From the NCBI RefSeq assembly GCF_020034655.1, contig NZ_JAIQDJ010000004.1, forward strand, positions 62,001 through 126,000: a DNA stretch of 64,000 nucleotides, given 5' to 3'. Positions 25,749-36,629 of this stretch are shown here, piece by piece. The position numbers and the translations under genes were made by a program. Source of the DNA: Thermomonas beijingensis (GTDB lineage: Bacteria > Pseudomonadota > Gammaproteobacteria > Xanthomonadales > Xanthomonadaceae). Under the pieces are notes generated by a model. It had not been told where the DNA came from and searched no databases. It saw only the letters and a program-made list of their open reading frames with translations. Numbering within the stretch: position 1 is the stretch's first letter; each line of letters opens with the position of its first letter.

Positions 25749-27938
25749 ATGACCCCAGGAGATCCTGCGCTCGCCATGCTCGTAGCCGTGCCCGCAGGGG
25801 ACGCGGTGCCAGGTTATGTGCACGCATTGGAGCGCGCCGCCAGCTATCTGAGCGAAGCGCAGCGGGGCCTGTTGCGTCAGGCATGGGCGGTGGGCGCAGC
25901 CGCACATGAGGGGCAGACCCGCAAATCCGGGGAACCCTACATCACGCATCCGGTGGCGGTTGCGCAGGTGTTGGCCGAACAAGGGTTGGATGTGGAGACC
26001 TTGGTGGCGGCAATTCTGCACGACACCATCGAAGACACCCCACTCACACGTGCCGATATCGCCCGACAATTTGGCGAGACCGTGGCTGAATTGGTGGATG
26101 GCGTCACCAAGCTGGACAAGCTCAGTTTCAGTAGCCGGCAGGAAGCGGCCGCTGAAAGTTTCCGCAAGATGCTGTTGGCGATGTCGCGTGACTTGCGCGT
26201 GATTTTGATCAAGCTGGCCGATCGTCTGCACAATATGCGCACATTGGGCGCACAGTCACCCGAAGCGCGCCGGCGGATCGCCATCGAAACCCTGGAGATT
26301 TTTGCCCCGATTGCGCAGCGGCTGGGCATGAATCTGATCAAGGCCGAATTGCAGGATCTGGGGTTTCGCGCGTTGCATCCGTGGCGGCATACGATCATTG
26401 ACAAGCGCATTCATAGCCAACCGCTGGTGCGGCGCGAGGCCTTGACCCAGATCGAAGCGAAATTGGCGCAGCGGTTGGCGCTGGAAAAGCTGGACCACCA
26501 ATTGGTGGGGCGGATCAAAACACCGTGGAGCGTCTATACCAAGATGCGTTCGCAAGGGCGTAGTTTTGACCAGGTCATGGATGTGTTCGGCTTCCGGGTG
26601 GTGGTGGCGAGCGTGCCCGATTGCTATCACGCGTTGGGCGTGGTGCATGCGGTGTACAAGCCGCTGGATGGGCGGTTTCGTGACTTCATCGCGATTCCCA
26701 AGGCCAATGGCTACCAGTCGTTGCACACGGTGTTGTTCGGGCCGTATGGCTCGCCGATCGAGGTGCAGATCCGCACCCTCGAGATGAACTTGATCGCCGA
26801 GCGCGGGGTGGCAGCGCACTGGGCCTACAAGATGGGGATCGAAACCGGCGGCAATAGCGCGCAAACCCGGGCTGCCAACTGGATTGCCAATCTGGTGGAA
26901 AGTCAGCGTGGCACCGGTTCCTCGCTGGAGTTTCTGGAAAACGTCAAGGTCGATCTGTTCCCGGACGAAGTGTATTTGTTCAGCCCGAAAGGCGATATCC
27001 TGTCGTTACCACGCAATGCCACCGCGCTGGACTTTGCCTATGCGGTGCATACCGATGTGGGCAATCATGCGGTCACCGCGCGCGTGGACAAGAAATTGGC
27101 ACCACTGCGTACCAAGCTGGTCAGTGGGCAAACCGTGCAAATCATTACGGCGAAATCCGCTGCGCCCAGCACCCAATGGCTGGAGTTTGTGGCCACCAGC
27201 AAGGCGCGTACTGCCATCCGCCAGCAGCTCAAACAGCTCGAGCATGAAGACGCGGTGCAGTTGGGCCACTACATGCTGGATCGTGCGTTGGGCGCGCAAG
27301 GCACGGCACTCGATCGGATTCCAATGCCGCGGTTGGACGCCTACCTTGCCGATAACCGTTACTCGCGGTTGGAGGCACTGCTGGCTGATATTGCGTTGGG
27401 CAACCGTATGCCCGTGCAAGTGGCGCAGGCCTTGGCCCAAGAGCAACCGCAAAGCCCCGCCAAGCCGGGTGCACGCAACCCGGCTGCCACCCTGTCGCAG
27501 GAGCGCATTCTGATCACCGGTGCCGAGCGCGGCGTGATCAGTTTCGCGCAATGTTGTTTGCCGATCCCGCGTGATGAGATCATGGGTTATCACAGTGCCG
27601 GCAAAGGCATCGTGGTGCATCGACTGGAATGCCCGAATGTGGCCGAGTACCGCAAATCGCCGGACCGTTGGGTGGCGATTGGTTGGGATCGCGAGGTGGC
27701 GGGCGACTTCAGCGTAGCCATTCGGATCGAAGTGGAAAACCGTCCCGGCGTATTGGCGCAAGTGGCAGCCGCGATTGCTCAGGCCGAATCCAATATCGAC
27801 CGTGTGGAATATCTGGAGCGCGACAGCAATATCGCGGTATTGCGGTTTGGTATCGACGTGACCGATAGCCGGCATTTGGATGAAGTGATTCGTGGTGTGC
27901 GTCGGTTGCATGTGGTGCAGGACGTGCAGCGCTGTTGA
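25749..27938 (+). CDS. spoT: Bifunctional (p)ppGpp synthetase/hydrolase
   Basis: Long RelA/SpoT homologue (729 aa) that makes and degrades the stringent-response alarmone. The HD hydrolase domain is intact (His53, THPVA at 66-70, HD at 91-92 in LHDTIEDT). The synthetase domain lies at about 250-360 (QVMDVFGFRVVV, FRDFIAIPKANGYQSLHT), TGS at about 405-465 (VYLFSPKGDILSLP), and a C-terminal ACT domain from about 655 (FSVAIRIEVENRPGVLAQVAAAIA). The intact HD residues show that it can hydrolyse ppGpp. It follows rpoZ as in E. coli. Confidence 0.96.
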   Translation: MTPGDPALAMLVAVPAGDAVPGYVHALERAASYLSEAQRGLLRQAWAVGAAAHEGQTRKSGEPYITHPVAVAQVLAEQGLDVETLVAAILHDTIEDTPLTRADIARQFGETVAELVDGVTKLDKLSFSSRQEAAAESFRKMLLAMSRDLRVILIKLADRLHNMRTLGAQSPEARRRIAIETLEIFAPIAQRLGMNLIKAELQDLGFRALHPWRHTIIDKRIHSQPLVRREALTQIEAKLAQRLALEKLDHQLVGRIKTPWSVYTKMRSQGRSFDQVMDVFGFRVVVASVPDCYHALGVVHAVYKPLDGRFRDFIAIPKANGYQSLHTVLFGPYGSPIEVQIRTLEMNLIAERGVAAHWAYKMGIETGGNSAQTRAANWIANLVESQRGTGSSLEFLENVKVDLFPDEVYLFSPKGDILSLPRNATALDFAYAVHTDVGNHAVTARVDKKLAPLRTKLVSGQTVQIITAKSAAPSTQWLEFVATSKARTAIRQQLKQLEHEDAVQLGHYMLDRALGAQGTALDRIPMPRLDAYLADNRYSRLEALLADIALGNRMPVQVAQALAQEQPQSPAKPGARNPAATLSQERILITGAERGVISFAQCCLPIPRDEIMGYHSAGKGIVVHRLECPNVAEYRKSPDRWVAIGWDREVAGDFSVAIRIEVENRPGVLAQVAAAIAQAESNIDRVEYLERDSNIAVLRFGIDVTDSRHLDEVIRGVRRLHVVQDVQRC

Positions 27939-28026
27939 AATTGGAGCGCGCTTGACGTGCGGGCAATGAGCTATCGAGCAGTGGCGCTCTACAATAGGCC
28001 GATTTCCCACGTGCAAGGACTTCAGC

Positions 28027-28410
28027 ATGCCTCGTAACGCCATTCATACCGACGCCGCCCCCGCCGCCATTGGCCCGTACTCGCAGGCCACCCGCGCTGG
28101 CCATCAGGTGTTCTTCAGTGGACAGATTCCGCTGGATCCTGTCACTGGTACGCTAGTGGACGGTGGTATCGAAGCGCAGGCACGGCGCGCATTCGATAAC
28201 TTGAAAGCGGTGTGTACGGCTGCTGGCGGCACGATGGACGACATCGTGCGGGTCGGTCTGTACCTCACCGATTTGTCGCAATTTGGCACCGTCAATGCGG
28301 TGATGGGCGAATATTTTGCGCAGCCGTATCCGGCGCGTTCCACCATTGAAGTGTCGGCTCTGCCCAAGGGCGCGGCATTCGAAGTGGATGCCATCATGGT
28401 GTTGGGTTAA
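28027..28410 (+). CDS. ridA: 2-iminobutanoate/2-iminopropanoate deaminase
   Basis: Rid-family protein (127 aa) that hydrolyses reactive imine intermediates released by PLP enzymes, notably by threonine/serine dehydratase. The active-site arginine is in YPARSTIEVSALPKGAAFEVDAI, and GPYSQATRAGHQVFFSGQIP is the usual opening block. In the cell it would protect against the product of the ilvA gene at 3.9-5.0 kb. It sits between spoT and recG, 24 bases before recG. Confidence 0.95.
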   Translation: MPRNAIHTDAAPAAIGPYSQATRAGHQVFFSGQIPLDPVTGTLVDGGIEAQARRAFDNLKAVCTAAGGTMDDIVRVGLYLTDLSQFGTVNAVMGEYFAQPYPARSTIEVSALPKGAAFEVDAIMVLG

Positions 28411-28434
28411 GTCTTTCGCTTGACCGCTTGACGC

Positions 28435-30528
<2,094 letters not shown>

Positions 30529-30578
30529 CGGTGTAAAACCCGTGCGCTTGCCCTTGGTAGCCCCGCAGCGCACAATCC

Positions 30579-30597
30579 AATGGCAAACTTTGCCATT
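30579..30597. promoter_or_regulatory. Palindromic operator of the parDE pair
   Basis: AATGGCAAA (30579-30587), one central base, then TTTGCCATT (30589-30597): a perfect nine-base inverted repeat 14 bases before the antitoxin start. Ribbon-helix-helix antitoxins autoregulate by binding such sites; binding here is inferred from position and symmetry. Confidence 0.7.
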
Positions 30598-30611
30598 ACT
30601 GGAGCTGCGCC

Positions 30612-30869
30612 ATGGCGACGATGAATATTTCCCTGACCGATCCGCTCAAGCAATTCGTCGATGAAGAAGTGCGCGAAGGCGGGTTTTCCAGCACGTCCGA
30701 CTACATGCGCGACCTGATCCGCCAGCGCCAACGCGCCAAAGCGGCAGAGTTTTTGCGTCAACTGATTGCGGAAGGCATGGCGTCGGGCCCTGCTACACCG
30801 CAGGAACCAGATTTTTTCGACAACTTGCGCCAGCGTGCACACCAGCGTGCCGAGCAAGGTAAGCGCTAA
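30612..30869 (+). CDS. parD: Antitoxin, ParD family
   Basis: An 85-residue antitoxin with an N-terminal ribbon-helix-helix DNA-binding domain (MNISLTDPLKQFVDEEVREGGFSSTSDYMRDLIR) and a C-terminal toxin-wrapping tail ending in PDFFDNLRQRAHQRAEQGKR. The operator palindrome 30579-30597 lies just upstream, and GGAG at 30601-30604 provides the ribosome binding site. The stop is directly followed by the GTG start of the toxin. It sits between recG and the mod gene, at the left edge of a defence island. Confidence 0.92.
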   Translation: MATMNISLTDPLKQFVDEEVREGGFSSTSDYMRDLIRQRQRAKAAEFLRQLIAEGMASGPATPQEPDFFDNLRQRAHQRAEQGKR

Positions 30870-31196
30870 GTGAAGCCCATTCATTGGCGCGATCCCGCAC
30901 GCCATGATTTAGAGGATGCTGCCAGCTGGTACGCACAACAAGGCGGGTTTCTGCTGGAAACGCGCTTCATTGCAGCGGTGGAATCCACATCCCTGCTTAT
31001 CCGGCAGCATCCCGCCGTAGGCTCAGCGCGGCACGCCAACGCAGTGACGGGCTTGCCTGCGCCGTTGCGCTATTTCTTGATCAAGCACTTCGAACGTTAT
31101 CTGCTTTACTACCTCGACCTTCCCACCCACGTTGAAGTGCTGCGTATCTGGAACAGCGCACGCGGGCTTGCAGCCTTGATGGAAGAAGACGCATGA
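30870..31196 (+). CDS. parE: Toxin, ParE/RelE superfamily
   Basis: A 108-residue toxin with the ParE fold: WRDPARHDLEDAASWYAQQ at the start, AVGSARHANAVTGLPAPLRYF in the middle, and YLLYYLDLPTHVEVLRIWNSARG near the end. ParE proteins poison DNA gyrase, whereas other superfamily members cut mRNA; the sequence fits ParE better. It begins with GTG with no gap after parD, so its translation depends on the antitoxin. It seems intact. Confidence 0.9.
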   Translation: MKPIHWRDPARHDLEDAASWYAQQGGFLLETRFIAAVESTSLLIRQHPAVGSARHANAVTGLPAPLRYFLIKHFERYLLYYLDLPTHVEVLRIWNSARGLAALMEEDA

Positions 31197-31263
31197 CCGC
31201 CGTCGCAACCGCTGCGACGTGCATCCGCACACTGTCTGCAATTCTCTTTGGAACACATCCCGC

Positions 31264-32904
31264 ATGCCCAGCCTGAACTGGATCGGCAAAGCCGCCGTCG
31301 TCAACCACCACCAGGACGTGCCGTTCCGCCTGCTGGAGCCGGCGCAATCGTTGTCCTGCGGGGATACCGAAACCGGCAACCTGATCGTGCAAGGCGACAA
31401 CCTGCTGGCGCTCAAGGCCTTGCTGCCGCGCTACGCCGGGCAGGTGAAGTGCATCTATATCGACCCGCCGTACAACACCGGCAACGAGGGCTGGGTCTAT
31501 AACGACAACGTCAACTCGCCGGAGATCCGCCGCTGGTTGGGCGAGGTGGTGGGCAAGGAAGGCGAGACCCTGGACCGGCACGACCGCTGGCTGTGCATGA
31601 TGTATCCGCGGTTGATGCTGCTGAAGCAGTTTCTGCGGGAGGATGGGGCGATCTTCGTGTCGATTGATGATAACGAAGTGGCGAGTTTGCGACTGTTGAT
31701 GAACGAGGTGTTTGGATCTGAAAATTTCGTTGCGACCGTCATCTGGCAGAAGAAGTACGCCGCTTCCAACGACCACAAAACGATCGCACCGATGCATGAT
31801 TTCGTGCTGCTGTATCAACGAACGGAAAGTTGGCGTCGCAATCTTTTGCCGCGAGGTGAAGAAAAGGATTCGCAGTACAAGTTTGAGGATGATGCGGGTG
31901 TGTTTCGAAGTAGCGATTACACCTGCGCCAAGACGGTTGAAGAGCGTCCCAACCTGTACTACTCGGTTATCAATCCCAACACCGGCGAAGAAATCTGGCC
32001 AAAGCGCACCCGCGTCTGGGCGTATTCTCAGGAAGAGCATCAGCGCCATGTGACAGAAGGGTTGATCTATTGGGGCAAGGATGGGAGGGGCAAAGTCCCG
32101 GCGTACAAACGCTACAAACATGCACTTCGTAATGATGGAATCATTCCGCAAACGCTGTGGCCGCATGAGTTTGCTGGGCATACGGACGGTTCGCGCAAAG
32201 AGTTGCGTGAAGTGCTGCATGACGTGCCTTCAGTGTCTGACTTTGCAACTCCCAAGCCTTCACTATTGATCCAACGCATTTTGCAAATCGCCAGCGACAA
32301 AGATTCGATCATCCTCGACAGCTTCGCCGGCTCCGGCACCACCGCCCACGCCGTGCTGAAACAGAACGCCGAAGACGGCGGCAACCGCCGCTTCATCCTG
32401 GTTGAAATGGACGAAGGCATCGCCCGCGACGTGACGGCCGAGCGCGTCAAGCGCGTCGCGCAGGGCTACACCAACGGCAAAGGCCAACCGGTCGAAGGCC
32501 TTGGCGGCGGTTTCCAATTCTGCACACTCGGCAAACCGCTGTTCGACGCCCGCGGCCATATCAGCAATGACGTGCGCTTTGCCGAGCTGGCGCGCTTCGT
32601 CTGGTTCGTGGAAACCGGCATGGGCCTGCCCGCCAAACGCGCCAGCCGCAATACCGCCGATACCGCAAGCCCCTTGCTGGGTATGCACGAAGGCCGCGCC
32701 GTCTATCTGCTCTACAACGGCATCCTGAAAGACCGCAGCATCGACGGCGGCAACGTACTCACCTCCCTGCTGCTAGAGCACCTGCCCGCCCACGACGGCC
32801 CCAAGGTGGTGTACGCCGCCCGCTGCGCCATCGGTGCCGAGCGCCTGCGCAAACTCGGCATCACCTTCAAGCAATTGCCCTACCACCTGCGGGTAGCGCC
32901 GTGA
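31264..32904 (+). CDS. mod: Type III-like DNA methyltransferase (Mod)
   Basis: Site-specific adenine (or cytosine-N4) methyltransferase of the beta class (546 aa). The catalytic motif DPPYNTG is at 67-73 and the SAM-binding DSFAGSGTTAHAVL at 352-365, so motif IV precedes motif I as in beta enzymes. The central ~170-340 region is the target-recognition part. Base composition falls there: I count 29 G+C of 60 at 31681-31740 against 41 of 60 at 32401-32460. The start MPSLNW at 31264 was preferred over an upstream in-frame ATG at 31219. Its restriction partner is at 33974. Confidence 0.92.
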   Translation: MPSLNWIGKAAVVNHHQDVPFRLLEPAQSLSCGDTETGNLIVQGDNLLALKALLPRYAGQVKCIYIDPPYNTGNEGWVYNDNVNSPEIRRWLGEVVGKEGETLDRHDRWLCMMYPRLMLLKQFLREDGAIFVSIDDNEVASLRLLMNEVFGSENFVATVIWQKKYAASNDHKTIAPMHDFVLLYQRTESWRRNLLPRGEEKDSQYKFEDDAGVFRSSDYTCAKTVEERPNLYYSVINPNTGEEIWPKRTRVWAYSQEEHQRHVTEGLIYWGKDGRGKVPAYKRYKHALRNDGIIPQTLWPHEFAGHTDGSRKELREVLHDVPSVSDFATPKPSLLIQRILQIASDKDSIILDSFAGSGTTAHAVLKQNAEDGGNRRFILVEMDEGIARDVTAERVKRVAQGYTNGKGQPVEGLGGGFQFCTLGKPLFDARGHISNDVRFAELARFVWFVETGMGLPAKRASRNTADTASPLLGMHEGRAVYLLYNGILKDRSIDGGNVLTSLLLEHLPAHDGPKVVYAARCAIGAERLRKLGITFKQLPYHLRVAP

Positions 32905-33244
32905 TCGCGCATCTACGCAATCCCTCCGTAGGTTGGGTTGAGCGAAGCGAAGCCCAACGCCCGCCATGCCACAAGGCCACCCCCGTAGGTTGGGCTGAGC
33001 GCAGCGAAGCCCAACGTCATCCGCGTTACCCGTTGGGCTTCCTTGCGTCAGCCCAACCTACGTTTGGTGACGCGGATGCACTTGAACCTGAACGAACCAT
33101 TCGGAAATTTCGAATAGTTCAGACAGAAAGTGTATTTGAGTTGGGTTTCCTGCCGTTAGCCCAACCTACGCAATGTTTCAATGCCACCCCCGTAGGTTGG
33201 GCTGAGCGCAGCGAAGCCCAACGTCAAGCACCGGGCCGGTTGTC
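32905..33244. repeat. Gene-free stretch with five REP hairpins
   Basis: This 340-base gap between mod and the REP transposase holds five copies of one REP hairpin, each starting GTAGGTTGGG on one strand: forward copies at 32928-32959, 32985-33016 and 33192-33223, inverted copies at 33031-33062 and 33141-33170. Each is GTAG followed by a stem (GTTGGGCT with AGCCCAAC). Between copies four and three lies an AT-rich inverted repeat at about 33098-33122 (AACCATTCG with CGAATAGTT) that may be promoter-related. No gene is visible. Confidence 0.9.
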
Positions 33245-33772
33245 ATGAGGTACCGGCGCGCCAACGTAGAAGGCGGGACGTACTTCTTCACGGTGAACCT
33301 TGCCGACCGGCAGGCAGACACGTTGGTCAGGCACATCGACGCTTTGCGTGAAAGCTTGCACACGATGAAAGCGGCACATCCGTTTGCACTTGTTGCAATG
33401 GCGGTATTGCCAGAGCACTTGCACGCCATCTGGCGGCTTCCGGCTGGTGATGCGGACTATTCCACGCGTTGGGCTTTACTCAAAGCGGGGTTCTCGCGCC
33501 GCGTGCAGGCAGGGGAATCCATCAGTCAGAGTCGCGCAGCAAAGCGCGAGCGTGGGCTATGGCAACGCCGCTATTGGGAGCACCAAATTCGTGACGAGGA
33601 CGACCTTGCGCGGCATGTGGACTACACCCATTTCAATCCAGTCAAGCATGGTTGGGTTTCAGCCGCCGCAGACTGGCCGCACTCGACGTTGCATGCATAT
33701 GCTGCGCGTGGATTGGTTTCGCCTGATTGGGGCGTGGTGAACAATGATGATGCGCATTGCTATGGCGAATGA
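33245..33772 (+). mobile_element. REP-associated tyrosine transposase (RAYT)
   Basis: A 175-residue Y1 transposase-like protein that is related to IS200/IS605 enzymes and handles REP sequences. It opens YRRANVEGGTYFFTVNLADR, carries the metal-binding HLH in VLPEHLHAIWRLP, and the tyrosine region DYTHFNPVKHGWV. GLWQRRYWEHQIRDEDD is another family block. It is flanked on both sides by REP hairpins that start with GTAG, the tetranucleotide recognised by this family. The gene is complete and appears intact. It separates mod from res. Confidence 0.93.
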
Positions 33773-33798
33773 CATACGAGTAATGCTCAAGTCCGGGT

Positions 33799-33939
33799 GT
33801 TGGGCTTCGCGGCGCTCAGCCCAAGCTACGGGAACAAGCCCGAGTTATTGCGTAGGTTGGGTTGAGCGCAGCGAAGCCCAACACCCGCCATGCCACACGA
33901 CCAACCGAGTAGGTTGGGTTGAGCACCGCGAAGCCCAAC
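33799..33939. repeat. Three REP hairpins downstream of the RAYT gene
   Basis: REP copies at 33799-33830 (inverted), 33852-33882 and 33909-33939 (forward). The last two and their spacer repeat the arrangement at 32928-33016: both spacers contain CCCGCCATGCCACA (32960-32973 and 33884-33897). So paired REPs flank the RAYT cassette as direct repeats of about 88 bases. The array ends 34 bases before the res start. Confidence 0.88.
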
Positions 33940-33973
33940 ACCAACCACCGCGATCAACCAAGGACACGGGCGC

Positions 33974-36607
33974 ATGAGCCTGAAGGACTACCAGAGCGAA
34001 GTGCTGGATCGCTACGAGGCCTTCCTGCACGCATGGCGTGCGCAGGCCGAGGCCAACCCCGGCACCCGGCAGGCCAGCCGGTTGGCGTTCGAGCAATGCA
34101 CGCAGGCCAATTTCGGCTTCCGCATTCCCTACCACGCGCCTGAAGCATTGGCTGCGGACGATGTGCCGGTGGTCTGCCTGCGCGTGCCCACCGGTGGTGG
34201 CAAAACGGTGATTGGCGGCCATGCCATCGCCCGCGCCAAGCGCGCATTGCCGCTGGGCGAGCGCAGCCTGACCGTGTGGCTGGTGCCTACCGATGCTATC
34301 CGCACGCAAACCTTGCGCGTGCTGAAAACCCCCGGCGAGTTGCTCTACCGCGAGTTGCGCACATTGTTTGGTGAGGTGGCGGTGCTGGATATCGACGAGG
34401 CGCTGGCGGTGCCGCCCTCGGTGCTGGATGGCCACGACACCATCATCGTGGCCACCATGCAGGCGTTCAAACAGGCCGATACCGAACGCTTGGCGGTGTA
34501 TCGCGCCAATGGCGCGCTGATGGAGCATTTTCGCGGTATCGAAGGCAGCGGCTGGTCGCTGGTGGAAGCGCTGGCGCTGCGCCGCCCGTTCATCGTGGTG
34601 GATGAGGCGCACAACCAAGGCAGCGAACTGGCCTTCGATACCTTGGCTCGGCTGGCCCCCAGTGCGGTGCTGGAATTGACCGCCACCCCGGACCGCCTGC
34701 ATCAACCGTCCAATGTGCTGGTGTCGATTTCCGCCTCCACCCTGCAAAGCGAGGACATGATCAAGCTGCCGGTGGATATGGCCGTACACCCGGACTGGCG
34801 CATTGCCCTGCGTGAGGCCATCGCCCAGTTGGGTGCGCTGCAACGCGAGGCCGATGCCGAATGCGTGGCCACCGGCGAAGTGCTGCGGCCGATCATGCTG
34901 TTGCAGGCCGAGCGCCAGCAGAAAGACAACCCGGACGCGATGACCGTGGACCGCGTGCGTGCGGCGTTGATCGATGAATTCGGCATCCCCGCCGCGCAGA
35001 TCGCACGTTCCGCCACCGGCGTGGATGAGCTGGTGGATGTGGATGCGGCCGCGCTGCGCTTTGTCATCACCTCGGACAAATTGCGCGAAGGTTGGGACTG
35101 GCCAGCGGCGTATGTGTTGATGAGCTTTCGCGGCAGCAGCACGCAGATGGCGCTGGAACAGGTGCTGGGCCGCGTGCTGCGCATGCCGCAGGTGACCCGC
35201 AAGCAGCACGAGGCGCTTAACCGCGCCTATGCCTTCGCGGTGTCCAGCAATATCGCCGAGGTGGCCGCCACCCTGCGTGATGGTTTGGTGCAGGCCGGGT
35301 TTGAACGGCAAGACATCAATGATCTGGTGCGTACCGTCATGCCGCAGGCAGATGGCGCGGAAGACCTGTTACGGCAGAACGCCAGTGTATCGTTGTCATT
35401 GCCGATGGCTGGCGATGCGGTGGTGTTGCCGGATTTCAGCCAAATGCCGGACGCCACCCGCAAGCGGATCGAAGGCAAGCTGGATATTTCGCCGGAAACC
35501 GGCAGCATGACCTTGCGCGGGCAGTGGAAGCCTGCGGAACAGAAAGCACTGCAGGACGCATTCGCCGGTACCACGGCGGCGGCGGGCCTTGAGCGGGCGT
35601 TCAACCGCTTGGCCGCACCCGTCGAATTGCCCGTGCAGACACCTTCAGAGCGTGGCGAGGCGTTCAGCCTGCCGCTGTTGGCGTGGTCGCAGGGTGATTG
35701 GCTGGTGGACCTGGGCGACGCGCCGCCACTGGAAGGCACGCTGGCGCTGGGCGAGATCGATCCTTTGCTGGATGAGGCGGCCTATCCGCGTGAACTGGAA
35801 ACCCTGCAACGCCGGCGCCTGCAAATGAATGACGCCGGCAGGCTGCACCTTGATCCGCTGGAAAAGCTCGACGTGCAGATGGGCCTGTTCGGCGTGCGCG
35901 ACACCGCCAGCGTGGAAGATCTGCTGTGGACGTTGGAGCAGCATCTTTCGGCAGCGGATCTGGAACCGGATGAGCTTTCGGCGTGGCTGTCCGGTGTGCT
36001 GCGGCACTTGCAGGAAGCACGCGGTTTTTCCATCGACGAGCTGGCCTATCGCCGGCCACGCCTGCGCGAGGCGCTGGGTGAACGGATTGCGGCGGCACGG
36101 CGCATGGGACATCGCCAGCGCTTTCTCGATTTGCTGGGCGATGAGACGCAGATGAGCGCGGATGCGCGCCTGCAATGCGTGTTCAAAAGCGGCCGTTATG
36201 CCTGGGACTCGCTGTACAACGGCTTCATCACCCTGCCCAAGCACTTCTTCCCGCAGATCGGCAACCTGAAATCGCAAGGCGAAGAGTTCGAGTGCGCGGA
36301 TTTCATCGCCAATCGTCTGGACGGCGTGCGCGACTGGGTGCGCAATATCGAACGCAAGCACGGCGCGTTCTCGTTGCCGACCTCGAAACAGCGTTTCTAT
36401 CCCGACTTCCTGCTGCGCATGCAGGACGGCCGCATGCTGGTGGTCGAGTACAAAGGCGCGCATCTGTACAACGACCCCGATCAGGTGGAAAAGCGCCGTA
36501 TCGGTGCGCTGTGGGCCAGGCGCGCGGGCAAGGGTTTTGGCTTCGTGATGCCCAAGCAGAAAGAGTGGTCGGCGATCCAGCAGGCGTTGGACGACATGCG
36601 CGCATGA
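33974..36607 (+). CDS. res: Type III-like restriction enzyme subunit (Res)
   Basis: Superfamily 2 helicase/nuclease (877 aa). Walker A PTGGGKT is at 72-78, DEAH at 210-213, TATPDRLHQ shortly after, and the late helicase motif SDKLREGWDWPAAYVL. The C-terminal nuclease domain has PDFLLRMQDGRMLVVEYK at 810-827, a PD...EXK-type catalytic signature. Together with the Mod protein it would cut unmethylated DNA after ATP-driven scanning. It lies 1.07 kb downstream of mod because the REP/RAYT cassette is between them. It appears intact; whether its promoter is within the REP region is unknown. Confidence 0.92.
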   Translation: MSLKDYQSEVLDRYEAFLHAWRAQAEANPGTRQASRLAFEQCTQANFGFRIPYHAPEALAADDVPVVCLRVPTGGGKTVIGGHAIARAKRALPLGERSLTVWLVPTDAIRTQTLRVLKTPGELLYRELRTLFGEVAVLDIDEALAVPPSVLDGHDTIIVATMQAFKQADTERLAVYRANGALMEHFRGIEGSGWSLVEALALRRPFIVVDEAHNQGSELAFDTLARLAPSAVLELTATPDRLHQPSNVLVSISASTLQSEDMIKLPVDMAVHPDWRIALREAIAQLGALQREADAECVATGEVLRPIMLLQAERQQKDNPDAMTVDRVRAALIDEFGIPAAQIARSATGVDELVDVDAAALRFVITSDKLREGWDWPAAYVLMSFRGSSTQMALEQVLGRVLRMPQVTRKQHEALNRAYAFAVSSNIAEVAATLRDGLVQAGFERQDINDLVRTVMPQADGAEDLLRQNASVSLSLPMAGDAVVLPDFSQMPDATRKRIEGKLDISPETGSMTLRGQWKPAEQKALQDAFAGTTAAAGLERAFNRLAAPVELPVQTPSERGEAFSLPLLAWSQGDWLVDLGDAPPLEGTLALGEIDPLLDEAAYPRELETLQRRRLQMNDAGRLHLDPLEKLDVQMGLFGVRDTASVEDLLWTLEQHLSAADLEPDELSAWLSGVLRHLQEARGFSIDELAYRRPRLREALGERIAAARRMGHRQRFLDLLGDETQMSADARLQCVFKSGRYAWDSLYNGFITLPKHFFPQIGNLKSQGEEFECADFIANRLDGVRDWVRNIERKHGAFSLPTSKQRFYPDFLLRMQDGRMLVVEYKGAHLYNDPDQVEKRRIGALWARRAGKGFGFVMPKQKEWSAIQQALDDMRA

Positions 36608-36629
36608 CGCCCGATGCTATCGGGCTGAT

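Noticed and set aside
32928-33939. CRISPR-like array because of repeated ~32-base units
   Set aside because: Unit orientation alternates, spacing is irregular, a gene lies in the middle and each unit is a hairpin starting GTAG, as expected for REPs next to a RAYT. No cas genes are present.
33845-35311. A 488-codon reverse open frame overlapping res
   Set aside because: It covers the helicase motifs of res on the other strand and has shadow-like composition.
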